Positions 45,616-60,600 of a stretch of DNA of 64,000 bases are shown here, piece by piece; positions within the stretch are counted from its first letter, which is position 1, and every line of letters begins with the position of its first letter. The DNA is from Parietaria judaica. Taxonomy: Eukaryota; Streptophyta; Magnoliopsida; Rosales; Urticaceae. The translations under genes were made by a program, and so were the position numbers. The stretch is from the NCBI GenBank assembly GCA_954871525.1, contig OX940863.1:253001-317000 (forward strand), given 5' to 3'. The notes beneath the pieces were generated by a model. The model was not told the DNA's origin and made no database searches. It was given only the letters and a program-made list of their open reading frames with translations.

Positions 45616-48600
45616 TCACGGCCTAAAAATCCGCATGGTTTTCGAGACCTGCAAACGGCAAAATGGGCATTTGGAAACCGCCGAAGAGCATCTCTTACAG
45701 AGGACGTGACCGCAAGGAACTAATGACATGTCCACCTCAGCCGTCAAACACACCCGACAAACCCACGCTTGCTTTGCCACGTCAGCCTCCTTTGCAGCCA
45801 TGTCAGCTTTCTCCTGCAAGTTTGTGCAGAAACAAGATGATGGTCTTTTTCTTACTTTCTAAATGGTATGAGAAATATTACTTAGGAACAGAATAGGAAA
45901 CTAACACTAAATCAACCTAACAAATACAATTTAAGTAATGAGAGCATAATATTCTTCAGTAAGTAACCGATATTTTGTGCGCCGAGCAGAGTAAAAATCG
46001 AAGTGAAAAAATAGAAACCTGTTCGAGAAGTAGCGCAGTCTTAGAGTCCTTGAGCTGTTCTTGGAGAAGTAGGGTTTTTTCCATCAAAGACTGCTTTTCT
46101 ACATCCATGTGGATCCCAACTGCAGAAAGCATTTCATCCACTGCTTGCACCAGTTCTGAAGCCGTCACTCTCCCGTATTCCCCACGTTTAAGCTGCGCGA
46201 AAAAAACACTTGATAAGATTCGGGATGAAATGAGCTTAAACGCTACATTATCTGCAAGAGGTTAAAAATTAAACAAGGTCTCCCTAAGAATGATCTAGAA
46301 ACTAACAAAAAGAGTACGTATTAGTTGAATTTGGAAAGGGACACACTAATAGCATAAGAATAGTGGAAGTGCGACGCTGACAATAATTATACCTGGGACG
46401 AGCTTGCTTTGCCACTTGAAGAGCTCTCTGTGATCAGAACATCACTCGTGCTAGGACCATCTTGCGACGCCATCGTAGTGTCACTGCTCATCGATGTGCT
46501 TTTGAACGATAAAACGAGTGAAGAGAGCAGATCTTGCGTTTTCCCAGACGATGTTTCGATTTTAAATCGGTATAGTGCTTGTCCGGACGATGGTCTAACA
46601 TCCTCTGGAACCCTCCCGTATTTGAGCTTCTCTCCCTTTTCAACACGCCATGCCACTATTTCCCCTGCATAGAACGGCCTCAAGGGATGGAATTGTAATT
46701 GCACTGTATCTTGCGGCAATATCTCTTTCCCAAGCAAGCTATTCCTTCCTGCTGTCGTTTCAGTCTCTTTTTTGTCGGAATAGAGTTTTAAAAGGTCAAC
46801 TATTCCGGCTTCAGAACCTGAAGGACTAACAAATAAAGATCCAATTGGTAAAGGAGTGGGGGAACCCAAAACCTGACTCACGACTATGGCGATGATGTCG
46901 AGAACCGAAAGGAAATCCGGCGGTTCTGAAACTAAAATACGCTCTTTAGACCAGCTGATAAAATAAAGTCTCTGATGGCGGAATCCAGCGATACACTCTG
47001 GGATAATAGAATCCTTTGGTTCATGGGTGATGTCGATTGACTTTGGAAGGAGCAAAAACCGAGTGTGAAGGCACTTGACAAACCCTAATCTTCCTGCGAC
47101 GGCTTCTAATGAAGTTTGAACAGTCCCCAGATTTATATCATCGAGGGCAGGAATGTAACTTGTCATGCTGTTTACAACTGTCAAAACAGCAGACTGAAAC
47201 GATCTGCTCAGCATTTTTTCTCTGATTGCTGAGAGTGAAACAGAACCGATTCTTTCCAAACTCTGATGATGCTCCTCGTGAACTAATTCCTGCAATAGCA
47301 AAAACCACGTTTAGCGCATGAATCTGAAAATCTCTTTTTGTTATTGAATATCTGACATAAAACAGCTAATTTTCAGAGCATGAAATTACCTCTCTTACGA
47401 CATCAGACAGTTTCTTGATCCCGAGGATAGTGCATAATCTCTCGGGAAGATGATGATGAACAAACCTTATTCTGGAAGTTTCAATAAATTTGACAAACCG
47501 AGAGCCATAAGAATCGACATACACACAAGAATTGGCATTAACAAGTCTACAACCATCATCTGGGACAATAGCTTCAGACATCCAAGTTGGCTCATCGGAG
47601 ATGCTCGATCCATCACAGATGAAATACAAAATTTCTATCACTGCACGAAGTTCGTTCGGATTTAAGCGCTGATATCCACAAGCTTTCTGAAGATTCAAAA
47701 GAAGGCCCTTGGCAGAAGCAAGTGATAGCGTATCTTGCAGTCCCAAATCGTTGAGAATCTTCACAAAAGGAAGATAGAGGGAAGGAAGTTCGAAAGCAAA
47801 CGGTGATAGATTAATTGAGAGACGAGCAAAAAGCATATCTGCAGTCACCAAGCGGGTTCCATTTGCAGCAGGGATAAAAGGGACTTTCTGCAACTCTTTT
47901 ACATCTGTATAACAAATTAATTTGCAATCTATTATTATTCTATCGCACTTGATTTTAACAAATGAAGAATCCAAACGTAAGTAATCTTTATCATGTAATG
48001 ATTAACGGACTATTGAGATTTATGAACATCTACCTGTAGTTGAGAGGGAAGCCCAAATCTGATCGAGATACTTCAAAACTTCACAAGAAGCTTCGTCGAT
48101 GGTTATCATGCCCGATGCGGTTGGCCAGTGAGAAAGTGTGTCTTCACCTCCATTCTTCCCAATAATCTGCAGTGCAGTAATTGTGGTAATTTTTCTGATT
48201 ATTTTTTATGATGATCATTAACTTAACGTACACAACTTAAAAATATTTTAGGAGATATAAAATTTAAATAACTAATCCCTCTAGAAAAGAAAAAAAAAGG
48301 CAAATCACTAAGCTTATAGGGCTATACTAATACAACTACTCATTACCCATTAGCACAGCAATCAATTATTTCTCGCTAATTTACACCAATACTTTTTAGA
48401 TGAACTCAAATGGTTACCTGTAAATGTTTTAGAACTGTTGAAAAAGTCGGAGGACTCCGGAGGTAGAGTGAGCCCCAAGAAAACTGAGGAGGAACAAATT
48501 TTTCGTGTGAGAAAATAGGAGTACAACTCCAAGCCAGTGGCCAATCTTTTGAGAGAATAGCATCACTATACGAAGTGAGCACTCTTTTTCCTCCTTTTCT

Positions 48601-51600
48601 CCCATTAACTTCTGGAAACCCGAATTCAGCAGGAACACATGCAATTTTGCCAAGCAGATTACAGAAGTTATTGCCATACAGAACTGCAAAATTTGATAAT
48701 ATCGCTTCAACCACTGCACCAGCTAAGCTCCATATTTCCAATGAAACTTCAGTCTGTGAGCCACCTGGGTTTCCAAAGTCGTCCACGTCAGCAGATTTAA
48801 CAAATTCACTTCCGAGAAACTCCATTCGCTTTGCACATTCAAGAATGATTGCTGATTCCGATGTGGTCCGTAGCCCAGTTTTCCTTAATATTCGAAGCCA
48901 ACCGTCTTGGCTAAACCTTTCCCCGGGAAATTTTTTTCTCTCGCCGGAGAAAACAGATGTTAATAAAGAATCACCGGGATCAAACAAATCGTTGGGCTTT
49001 GATAGGTCGGTGCAAAATTCATCAGTGTTCCTAACAAATTTAGTTTGCTTCAGAGCTTCAATTAATGAAGAATCTTGTTGAAGATCTTGCCAGTTTGAAA
49101 AAAGATATATCAGTATATCCTCCCGCTCAGGCTCGGGTTTGTCTTCAAACCCAGGCAATCCGAACCTAATTAAAATCTGTTGATCATGCAGCTCAGAGAC
49201 TCCAAGAGCCATTAGCAGAGAAAATTCCTTTGAATCCGTGGAACAAGAAAGGCAATGCTCATCATGCGGTTTAAGAAAGGCGTCTGAAGAGATCATACAG
49301 TGGTCACCACCGTGCAGCCTTGTGTATGATCCTACAACTGTTTTATATAGGGGAAGAGAACGCAAAACATCAAGTTCTTCCCTCGTGTAATTGGAGCCGT
49401 TGGAGGAGAAATCATCTGCAAAAAGTGAGAGAAGCTCATCACGATCTGTGACTGCAAAGGCAGTCAGTTCCGGAAAATAGCCGGCGTGTTTGGCTGCAAC
49501 CAGCTTCGAAGCAATGACTTGCCCTAATGATTGACCAGAGGTTGGTATGCACTTGCAAGCTGAGGCATATTCCATAAAACCCGCATCAAAAATTGGGATG
49601 TTGCATTGGTTCAGAAGTGGAAATAACCAAGGGCAATTCTGTTTGGCAGCCTCAAAAGCTAAAACAAAAGCTTGAGTTTCCGAGGCATCGTCTTCTGCGG
49701 AATCGTTAAGCGGAGGAACAAAAACCAAGTTTCGCTCCCTAACACGGCATAAAATCGGCCTACCGAGAAAAGCAGGGATTATGGGCCAATCGGAAAACAA
49801 CAAGAGATCTTCCAGATTTCCACTGAAGTTTTTCCAGAAGAGTCTTATCCACTCAGAAGAAGGACCTCCTTCACCGTCCGAACCATTTGTATTCTCCCAT
49901 GAAAACCAAGGAGCGATATTCGAAGCCATCACATGACTGACCCACTTATCATTATAAACCCGCCTCATCTGACTAGCTAGTAATTGAAGAGTGAATTTAT
50001 GCAGCTTCAAAACTTTTTGCAGCTCACCGTGTGAAAAAATGTCGACCAAGATTGACCTGTCTAATACTTTCGAATGCATAAAATTTCCGGCCATAGGTTT
50101 CATCAATCTTTGTTGCTCCTCACTCCCGACCCAGAGTTCATTGATCCCTAGCTTTGCTAAACGGTTTGTAGCAGTTGGAAACGGTAAGCCCTTGAGTTCC
50201 AAAGCTATGGAAACAAGATTGTAGTCTATATTTCCATATCGGTCGGTTTTCCTCTGATTTCCAGATCTCCCAATGTCCTCAACGACTCCGCGGCCAAAAT
50301 CTATCAAAGCTTTTCCCAAACTAGCTACCATTTCAATTGCATCCCCCGAACTCACTGCATTATGAGTTGAAAATGAAGAAACATTACTAGAACCAGAACT
50401 ACTTCCAGATGTATTGCATAGCTCGCCAATACGAATGTCCGACAAGCAGTACTCAAGAACATCTATATACGTATCAACCGATCGAAGAGAAATCGCTGTT
50501 GAAGACACTCTCAGAAGATCACGGACCATCTTTGGTTTGACTTCCCGAACTGAAATCCCCACAGCTTGGATTTCGGTGACTAACTCCCATGGTACAGAAA
50601 ATACTGGATAATGCTCCTTCACAAAGCCACAAACAGTGGCAGGAAGCAGATTTACACCGACCCCATTACCGGGTTGTGAGAGAAACATACCATCTTCGGC
50701 TTTGACTAAATTTCCCGAGAAGAGCTGCCACAGTGGAAGGTCAGCAGCACGAGCATAGAAAGACTTTATTACATGTTCATCAATTAGCCTCTCACGGTCT
50801 GCTTTAAGAACTTTTCTTGAACCTTCCTCACTATCATCGTCGGATTGAGAGATGAGATCGGGCTTGTGATTACTCCTTGGCCAAAAGGAATAAATACGAT
50901 TTGTCTCGATTCCTGAACTAGAACGCCCTCTTTCAAGCCTCTGTATTTCAGTAACCAGCTCAATGTAGGAATCACAAACACAGGACATAAGCTCTCCGTT
51001 CCACGCTTCAACTAGTTGAGTTCTTCCATTGGAGCATGTCTCGCTTGGATCTTCTTCGTTCTGGTATTTGCAGAGATAACGGCCTCGGTTATGGCAAACC
51101 AAGAAATGTCCAATCAAAGTGACCGGCAATTTTATGTCACTAGATAGAGGAAAAGGTGACATCACAGAACTCATTAATTGAATATCAGCAGGATTGCCAT
51201 TGCGGGATATATGAGCTGCGACTCCAGCAACTGGTGTAAGGTTGTATGCCAAATATCTCCTGAAAAGTTGTTATAAGAATCAGCAGAGATAACGACAATT
51301 ATTTAAATAAATTTTAACCTTCTTCCTAGCTCACCTATCCAGAGCCATATTTCGTGTTTGGCCAGAACCCAGGGTAAGTACAACAAGCCATTGATCAACA
51401 AATCTTTCTCCTTCATGTTTCGTTATCACGTCTATTACATGTGACTTAATTGCAGCATTTGAGCTACTAAATAGCCTTGATATTTGGAATTTCCTCCACT
51501 TCTTTTCTGAAAATGGATTCCTCATGGTAGCGAACGAGGGATCAATGGAAACTGAATAGTTTTCACATGCTTGAGTGCTTTCTTCTTCCCATGTCAAAAG

Positions 51601-54600
51601 TGAAACCTGAGCAAATTGAGACAAAAGTCACATAATATGCTTATATCATCTAACACGGAAAAAGAAATTATCTTCCCCACTAAGGTCTGCGGCAACGAGG
51701 TAAGAAGATTATCCAAGAACAGGAAAACAGAAGGAAATCTATGAAATAGAAGAACTGCTTAGCAATGAACGTTCCACAATAATATACCTGCATAACTGAC
51801 TTTAACAAAAGAAGTGTTCGACACCCTTGCTCCAAAAATCTGTCATTTATCTGCTTTATTCTTCTTAACCCAAGCTCAAGTCCGTCTGCGAGAGAATCTG
51901 CTGATAGAGGTATGCGTATGATTGTTGAGTTTGATGACGCCAATAACTTATTCTGACCGAGAAGCATGGGACTGAACTGATCACGAAACCGATCAATCAA
52001 ATTAGTACCTGCAACAACAGAATACAACACCTTTGAATAGAGCACAAAACACAATACATGTCAATATGCATAGATCTATAAAGATTTTAATCTTAATTCG
52101 ATCTTGTTTACTACTTAAGTTACTATTTGGCTACAAAAATGTGGCTATTAGCGAGAACAAAACGCCTAAGCTCGATATCCAAGCTCCGCAACTTAAGCAA
52201 TGAACGTGCAACATGCCAACAAAACGAACAAAAAAATTCTAGAGAGTACGTACCTTCCAAATTAAATAATTTTCCTCCAGGTGAAAAGGTTGCACCACGA
52301 GGGTCAAATATGTAAAAGTAATTGCCAGAAAGCAGCGTGAAAAGATCGCATAGAGAAAAGCAGCTGAGAAGGCCCAAGCCGTAGCTAAGAGTGTTTCCCC
52401 TTAGTCTCCACGGAGGTTGAAGTTGGAGATTGGTTACTTCCTCTCTGCTCAATGCGGCCCCTTCTAAAATTACAACCAGAGCAGGTCCTTGAAATTCACC
52501 TAAGCAAGAGAGACAACATTATGAGCTAGAACAAAGAACATAAAGCTACATAGTTTGTCTCAGAATATGAATATAACATTAATCACAAATTATACTAGAT
52601 TCAAGTGTTTCATAAGATTTACCCAAATTCTGCTGCAGTAGAGACTGGCGAGGATGTGTTCTCTTGTCAAAGATTACGTGCACCTTGTCTGCTTTGCAGC
52701 AATCTGCCAACTCAAGTAGATCAAAAATTAAAAGATCGGTTTGCCCGTGCAAGGCCAATAACTCGCTGATCCTAGAATAGTCCATGCAAGGAAGATCTTT
52801 AGTCATCTCTTCATCCACCAAGGAGAGGCAACATACTGATTGTACCCCTAATCTCTTCGCCAGATCATTGCTGATACTATGATGAACAAAGTGTTTCTCA
52901 CCTGGATAACTGTTTTCCATCCATGGCGCATCATTATACACAAGATTCCCTATATTCATCAAAACTCCAGAAAGATCCGGAATTAAGAGGGGAGTGGTAG
53001 AATTCCCAAACGATTGCTTGTTCTCTAAATCGAAGCAACAATCTGCTATTGCTTCAAGAACACAGTGGACAAAGCTTAATTGGTCAGGTGATAAGGGAAG
53101 CCCTTTCAAGTCATTTTGCAACCGATGTAACACGTTCAGATAGTCCCAAATATCAAAACTGAGTTTGACGCCTAATACCGAGAGTAGATCTCTGAACTCT
53201 GATATTTCCGATGGGACGACATACAAATATGGGGAGAATTTCACAGGGGAATCAAAAGCAAGTGCATGCGGAGCTATGAAATCATCCCCAATCCAAACCC
53301 AAGCAATACCGTCTAGTCTCGATTTGACCTCAGTAAAAGTGTCGGTACCAATATATTCTTGCAAATTCGTATACAGCGACAGAATTCCCTTTTGTAACTC
53401 AACATCAACATCTAGTTCAGATAATGTTGACGTTTTCATATTACTATAAACCATCGAGAGCTCAATCAACTGAGATATCAGAACATTTATGTTGATCGGG
53501 TCCGTCCAACCAAGTTTCTGTTGTAGGTAGCTCGAGGAGCATTCACCATCTAGTATATGCATTGACTGAGATACGATCCACATATCTGACTGTGGTCTCA
53601 CAAGTTTTGGGGGTCCCACTTGGTTACTAGATTGCAACCATGGTATTCCTTTTAAAGGTGGATCAACAAAAATAGGACACCAAGCTATTTCTCTCAGTTG
53701 TGACCAAAATTCTTCTTTCGGTTTATCATCGAAGGCATCACCGATAACATTAGGAATATCAGAACTATCTCTCGCAAGAATACTTTCATCTTCCTGATTT
53801 GACAACCGAAGTGAAAGGGAATCCAGAGATTGAAGCAACTTTCTCCCGTAACTAAACGTTTCGGGGTGCATGGAGTCCTGCAATAGAGAAACCGACCTGG
53901 CACAGTCAAGCAAGCCAGTGAAGCCAAGAGTTCTTCGGAGTCCAAAGATGGTTAAAGTATCTAGGGTTTCAGCATCTGCGAACTTCTCCGAAGGGAAAAA
54001 AACTTCAGCATGTAGTACTTCTTGTAACTCGTGAACACGAGGATCATACAGCCTGCAAAGGGAGTCAGTGAGACACCATTAGGAAAAGAACAAGCTAGTG
54101 CTACTAGAATTGATAACTATAACAAAATTCATAAATACCTGGATGGCTGCTGCCAAGATCCATCAGCTGCCAAAACAAAAGCAACCGTCGAAATAACTGC
54201 TTTAACAGATTCATCTTCCTCAACAAGAAGCTTCAAATCACGCAAAATGGCTGAAACGACTTCCTGCTTCAAAAGAAATTTCGACATACCATTCAGCACA
54301 TGATTCTTGTAAAACTCTACCTTCAACGGTTCTCCAATCCCTATATACTTTCGCAAAATAATATTCTCTCTCTCTGAATCTGTGCGTACAAAATCATCGT
54401 CCAAAAGATCCTCTCTGATGCCATAAGGTTTAAGCCACTTGGCAGGATTGTTTAAGCTCACAAGCTTTCTGCTTCTGTATGATTCAAAAACCGGGAGCTT
54501 CTTGATGATATCAATATGTGTCTTTTCAACTTGCCCTTCCAAAAACCATTTTGATTGGAGAATGAAACCCCGCAGCTCATGTAGCTCCCCTTCGGACGCA

Positions 54601-57600
54601 TTACAAAAAAGCCCTTCAATGTTCTCCAGCTCACCAGCAATTGAAAGAAGAGCGTTCAATATACCGGTGGCTGTTGCAGGCTGAACGTAGTTTCCCAGCC
54701 GTGTATGCTCAATTGGGAAATCAGGTCTCAAGAAAAGACACCCAATTTTTAGCAATAAAGAAGACATATTCTCAGTCCAGCCATCATCTTTAATCACATG
54801 TGAATTTTCACGCAGTTGCATCAGACAATTGCTACCGACTGGTAATAACGGCCATTTGGAAAAAAGTGATAGATCAGCACAAGAAGACTTTAAATAGCTC
54901 CATAGAAGCCTTACCCATTCTGAACTCGGTTGGCCTTGACGATCCGGTTCCCAAATAACTTGTTGCTTGTGTTGCCACTCGGCCGGTAATAGTTTCAGAA
55001 GGAGCTTCTCGAGTAAATGGCATGATAACAAGGAGATATTAGCATCACCCCTTTGTGCGATGTCAAAAAGCTTCCCATAAACCTCTTGTGGAATTTCACG
55101 ATCTACAAGTTGATTCGGAACTGAGGCCTTGAGGAGATCATACTCATCTCCCTCTGCAAGATATACTCTTTCACCTATTCCATTCTTCTCAAACAATGTA
55201 AATGAATTATTGGCAAGAGGAAGCGAAGGTAAACCATAGAGACAAGCAGGGTCAATGGGTTGTTTCAAGTCAAGCAAGCAATATTCAAGGGTCAAGATCA
55301 TTCCATTCCGATGCCTAACTCCTCGTCGTCTTCGAATCAACAAGGTTCTTAACAACTGAGGAGTCAAAAAATGTAACGATGGGCATGAATCCATAAATCT
55401 TTCAACAATCGACTGAGACACGCCAGCAAGCGGTAGACCAGCATCTGACAACACCTCAATCAGCTCTTGAGCTTTGCTGAAGGTAAAATCAGGAAATATA
55501 GCCTGTTTTGTTGAAATCCACTGTCCGCCTCTGGCTTTTGTGTGTAATACACGTAGGCCAGAATCTGCAACGAACTCGTAAAGTCTCCTTATAACTGAAT
55601 TCCAAGGTTGTGACCCCTTTTGTTTAGGCCAAAAGGAAAAGAATAAATCACATGGGCCAATCTCCAGAGCAATTTTCTCTAGCAAATGGCCATAAGCAGG
55701 GGCCGCGACATCTTCAAGCAAATAAAAATTCCAGTCTGAACGTTTTTTGCCACCGCCCGCCATGTCATCACCAAACCATATGTCTCTCCTATTTGATGAC
55801 AACTCAAAATATGCATTCACATGTGCCGGGAGACCTGTACTAATTGGCAGAGGGAGAAAGCAGAAAGCACGGCCTTCAAATTCCTTCACGGCTTGGACAG
55901 AACCGTTCGGAACTTTGAATAAACTGGACATAAGTCTATGATCGTCTTTCGTCTTTAAGATATCACTTAAATCTCCATCGACCTTGAAAGAATTCAGATG
56001 GGCAGCAACACAAGCCCAAGGGATAAAACCATCTGATTTCTTCTTAGTTTTCCCTTTGCCTAGACATTCAGAGGTCATCCAACAATGTGATAGATTACCT
56101 GATGAAGTTTCCTCGGTGATTACAATCTTCTGGCTCTTATTTGGCAAGTCAGTATCTACTAATTGGCTCAATTTCTGAACGAATTGATCTTTATCCATCC
56201 CACCGTGCTGACTCCCATCAAAAAAGCTGAACAGTGAATTAGATTCTATTAGAGATTGCTCGCTGATGCTATGTTTGTGTGCACGATGTAGAAGTTGCAT
56301 ATCTTGTCCAGCTCCCTCCTTGACAAAAACAGACACCGTTTTAACATTTCGTAGAAAGAGCAGGGCATTTGAAATAACTTCGGAAAAAGAGGAAAAAACT
56401 GACATGACATCTTCAGGGGCGTATCCGTCTTTCTTAATTTGGCTTCTCGAAGCAGCACCAGCATTCCTAAGTGGAAATCGGAACAGCGTTCCAGGAAACA
56501 CATGCTGCAAGTCACAGCCAAAATGTAAGAATGGAGAGAATTGGTCAGGAAACTGCTCTAAGATCTTTCTGCCCACAAACTTAATTCGCAGGCCAGGGTG
56601 AGACGGAGAGATCCCCGGTAAATAAGAAGAGTGGGGATCAAACATAACGATATTTTCACCAGAAACAAATGTGGGGATGTCTGTGAAATGATAGACGCAA
56701 TTGAAGCCTAACCCGAATCTCCCAATCGCAAAAGGCTTCTCCAATTTACTCTCTTGGCCAATACGAGAGATTGCATACAGATCTTGGGGAGTGAAAACAG
56801 AATCATTAAAGCAGTACAATGCAGGTCCTTGCCAATCCGACATTTCCGGAGAAAGAAGAGAAGAAGTTCCGTATTGAGTTTTATCCAATAGAAAGATGAC
56901 CTCAGAGGCACCAGCATCCTCTGCATTTTGCACAAGCTCGTGAAGAATCCCAGGCCCATCTGCATACATTTCAAGTATATGCTTAAGCCTAGTTGTTAAA
57001 GCCTCGTGCTGTCCAAATGCTTCTGCAGCTCCTGATAAACTCATCTTCATTGAATCTGCACTTTCAGCTAATAAGGTTCTTCGAAGAGAGCAAACACCAA
57101 GCTTCTCTGCAACATCATTAGAAATGTTCCCATGCACGAACTTTTGGACTGTTCTATTCGCATTCAAGGCTACGGAAGAAGATGTTGCGCTAAAAAGATC
57201 ACCAGGATCCTCTGAGCCAAGCAGCCATGGTGCATCATTATAGACCAAATCGCTGGCGGGATAAAGCCTGCTTGATGCATCAGGTAAATAAATTTTTACC
57301 TTTTGCTCATGCAACGAAGCTTCAGCCATATGCTGCACAATCAATATTGCTGCTCTAAGCTCTTGAGCATCAAGAGGAGAGGAGCCTGTAAAAACAGAGA
57401 TGATATGAGAGCATTCCAGAATATCTAGAGCTAATGATAATATTCTAGAATATTTCTAATCTAAAAAGAAGAAACAGATAATTTAAATTCTATCATCAAA
57501 TCCTAATGGAATAAAATATCAATCCTAGAATTTGGGTACAGAACCTTTTTTCGCTGCCATTCTGCATAAAATGTCAGCATAATTTGTGAGCTGCAAAGAT

Positions 57601-60600
57601 TCTCGGATGCCAAGCTCTAGAAATAATTCCTTAAAAACTGCTAAATCGATTGGTATGACGCGTATATAAGGAGCCAAATGCAGGGGACCATCCAAGACAA
57701 CCTCATCTGCAGTTGCAAATCCGTCACCAACCCAAATCCATCGAGAACCTTCTAGAACAGCCTTCACAATATCCATCTCATCTGAACCGACCAAACGTAT
57801 CAGTATTGAATATATCCTCGGCATTGCCAACGCCAGTTCTTGACGTAGAACCTGATCATTCACAATCTCACTGTTCTTCCCAAGTTCAAGAAGTTGAGCG
57901 GCGATGACACTGCCACCTGGTGGATTCGACCAACCCAAGCAATATGATAATGTCGTGGATGAGCATTCTCCATCAAGAATCCTCATGCTAGCTGAACTAA
58001 GCCACAAGTCTGCATGTAGTCTCACAAGCTTTGGAGGAGCAACCATGGACGAAGCAACAGGCCATGGTAAGGCTTGAAAAGGAGCAGAAACCATTACAGG
58101 GCACCAGCATATTAACCGTAAATCATTCCAAAACTTTTCGAGGTCAGATTTCAAGTTGACAGGCCTTAACACGGTAACAGCTTGAGAGAACATCTTGTTC
58201 ATTTTTCCCTGGGGCACCCACTTTATTGCATTGACTTCCAAGTAAGACAGAAGCACTTTTCCTCTCAAGTATGCCCTTTTCTGATCTTCATGCATTAACC
58301 GTTCCACTTGCCGAGCACTTTCTAGAACTGCCTCGGGTGATACTGATGTTCTGAGACCTAAACCTCGTAGCATGTCCAGCATGTGTGATTCTTGGAATAT
58401 CCCAGAAGGGAAACTCTCGGAATCAGCTAATAATTCATAGAGTTCTTCATTACGAGGATCATACAATGCAGAGGGACGCCTAAGAACTCCGCTTTCAGTA
58501 GGGATGAACTCCAGATTTCGAAGATATTCCTTGAAAGATGCATCCTCAATACACAATTGGGGCAAGTTTTGCAAAATAGAAACTATGATATTATCGCGAG
58601 CTTCAGGTTGCAGCTCAGAAATTCTGTTCAAGACATGTTTCCAGTAGAAACGTGCCTTCCCCATTCTCGCAATGCCATAATATCGTATCAGAATTTCTTC
58701 TTCACTATCTGATGAGCTGACGATAAACTCATTTCCCAGAAAGCTTTGTGGAACGTCTCTCGGAGGTAAGTACTTCTGTCTAGTTTCAAGGTCTGAAAAG
58801 TCCAATTCTTGACGAGACCCTCCTGCATAGACTTTAAAAATAAAAAGCCTTTTACAGTTTCTTACATCAGACTCACTCATAGAATTGCCAAAATACCACT
58901 TTGGATGGAGAAGAAATCCACGCAGTTCGTTTTTTTCTTCTGCTTCGAGATTATCCAAAAATGTCGACATTATACTGCCGTTTGAGGTGAAAGCATCATA
59001 TATGGACTCCAAAATGCATCTGCCATTGCAGTCACTTACATAATTGAACAAATCTGGGTGCTCAACTCCATAACTAGGATTAAGCATCTTGCACCCAATT
59101 TTTACAAGTATGTGTTGCATCTTCTCCGATAGGGTTTTTCCATTGACCATTTTTGCTTGCCTCGAGACTCTAAAAAGATGCCCCGACATAGATGGCAAAA
59201 TGGGCCAATCGCTGAATAGTGATAGCTTTTCACAGTGCGTTTTAAGATATTGCCAAAATAGCACCAACCATGCTGAAGTAGGGTGATTTTGACAAGCCTC
59301 TGGATCCCACGACACCTTGTTCGTATGCTTCCATTCAGTAGGTAGAAATGTCGAAAGAAACTGAAGCAAGTTATGAACGTTGAAAATAAAAAGATTTGCC
59401 TTTGAGGACTTTGCAATAGAAGAAAGTCTATATAGTATATTCTGAGGAATATTCGAATCGATAATTCTATCATTTATTTGCTGCACCAGCATGCATTCCA
59501 ATTCATTGCAGATGAAGTAAGAAATTCCCTTTGACCGCTCGGTTATAATTCCAAAATCACCATTAGCCAGAGGAAGTAGAGGCAAATTACATGCATGAAC
59601 ACCGACTTCTATGTCGATCAAGTCTTCTAGACAATACTCCAACAGTACAAGCTTGTTGGATTTATCCAAAAACAAAAGAGATCTGCATTCTCTGAGAAAA
59701 TGACGTACTGAATCGGGAGTCACCACCTTGGGCTTAAATGTAGAAGCAAACTTAAGGAGTGTGTTAGACAAAAATGTGGGCAAACGCACGATAGGCATTC
59801 CTAGCAAGTGCAAAGCCTCACCAAGTTCCTTACCCTTCAAAGATTCTTCATCGTGAAGAAAAGCTTCGATTGGGGAAACCCATTTCCCACCTTCAAGATC
59901 TGTATGCAAAACGGGAGCATCAGAAATGTTCTTGTATATATTCTCAACCAAAACGCTCCAAGGCTCTTCAAAAGAACCACTAGGCCACAACGAATAGTAC
60001 AAGTTTCTGGAATCTATCGATCCTTGTACACCAAGAAGAAGTTGCCGAAAACTTGGAGCAACAACATCTTCTAAAAGCAGCCTGTTCCATAAAGAACGAA
60101 TCTTTCCGCTTCTGTCCATGTCATCCCCGTACCAAATTCCACGCCGATTTGATGAGACCTCAAAGTATCCATTAACTTGAACGGACAAGCCAGTACTTAC
60201 GGGCAAAGGAAGGAAGCAAAACGCCCGACCATGCTTAACAGTGTCACTCTGTTACATATCAAATTTTAGCAATATTTAGACAGGGTAAAACAGATCGATA
60301 CGATAAAAAGCAATTACGTGCATATAAAACGATAAAATTGCAAGAGATGGTAGAATTACATGCAACGAATCGATCGACGTGCATGCTGCTACTGATGCCC
60401 ATGGCAGCAAGTGAATATCATACTCTTTAGAAGCACTAGCAGCAAAGGAACCGATCCTACTTGATGTCGGTGCCATTGTCTGAACAATGAAAAAGGTATC
60501 TTTCTTTTTCTCACAGTTGTTTCCAGATATTGCCTCCCTCAAAAAGGTGACTGAGTAACTATCCATCTCAGAGTCTTTTGAATTCATAGATTTTGACAGC

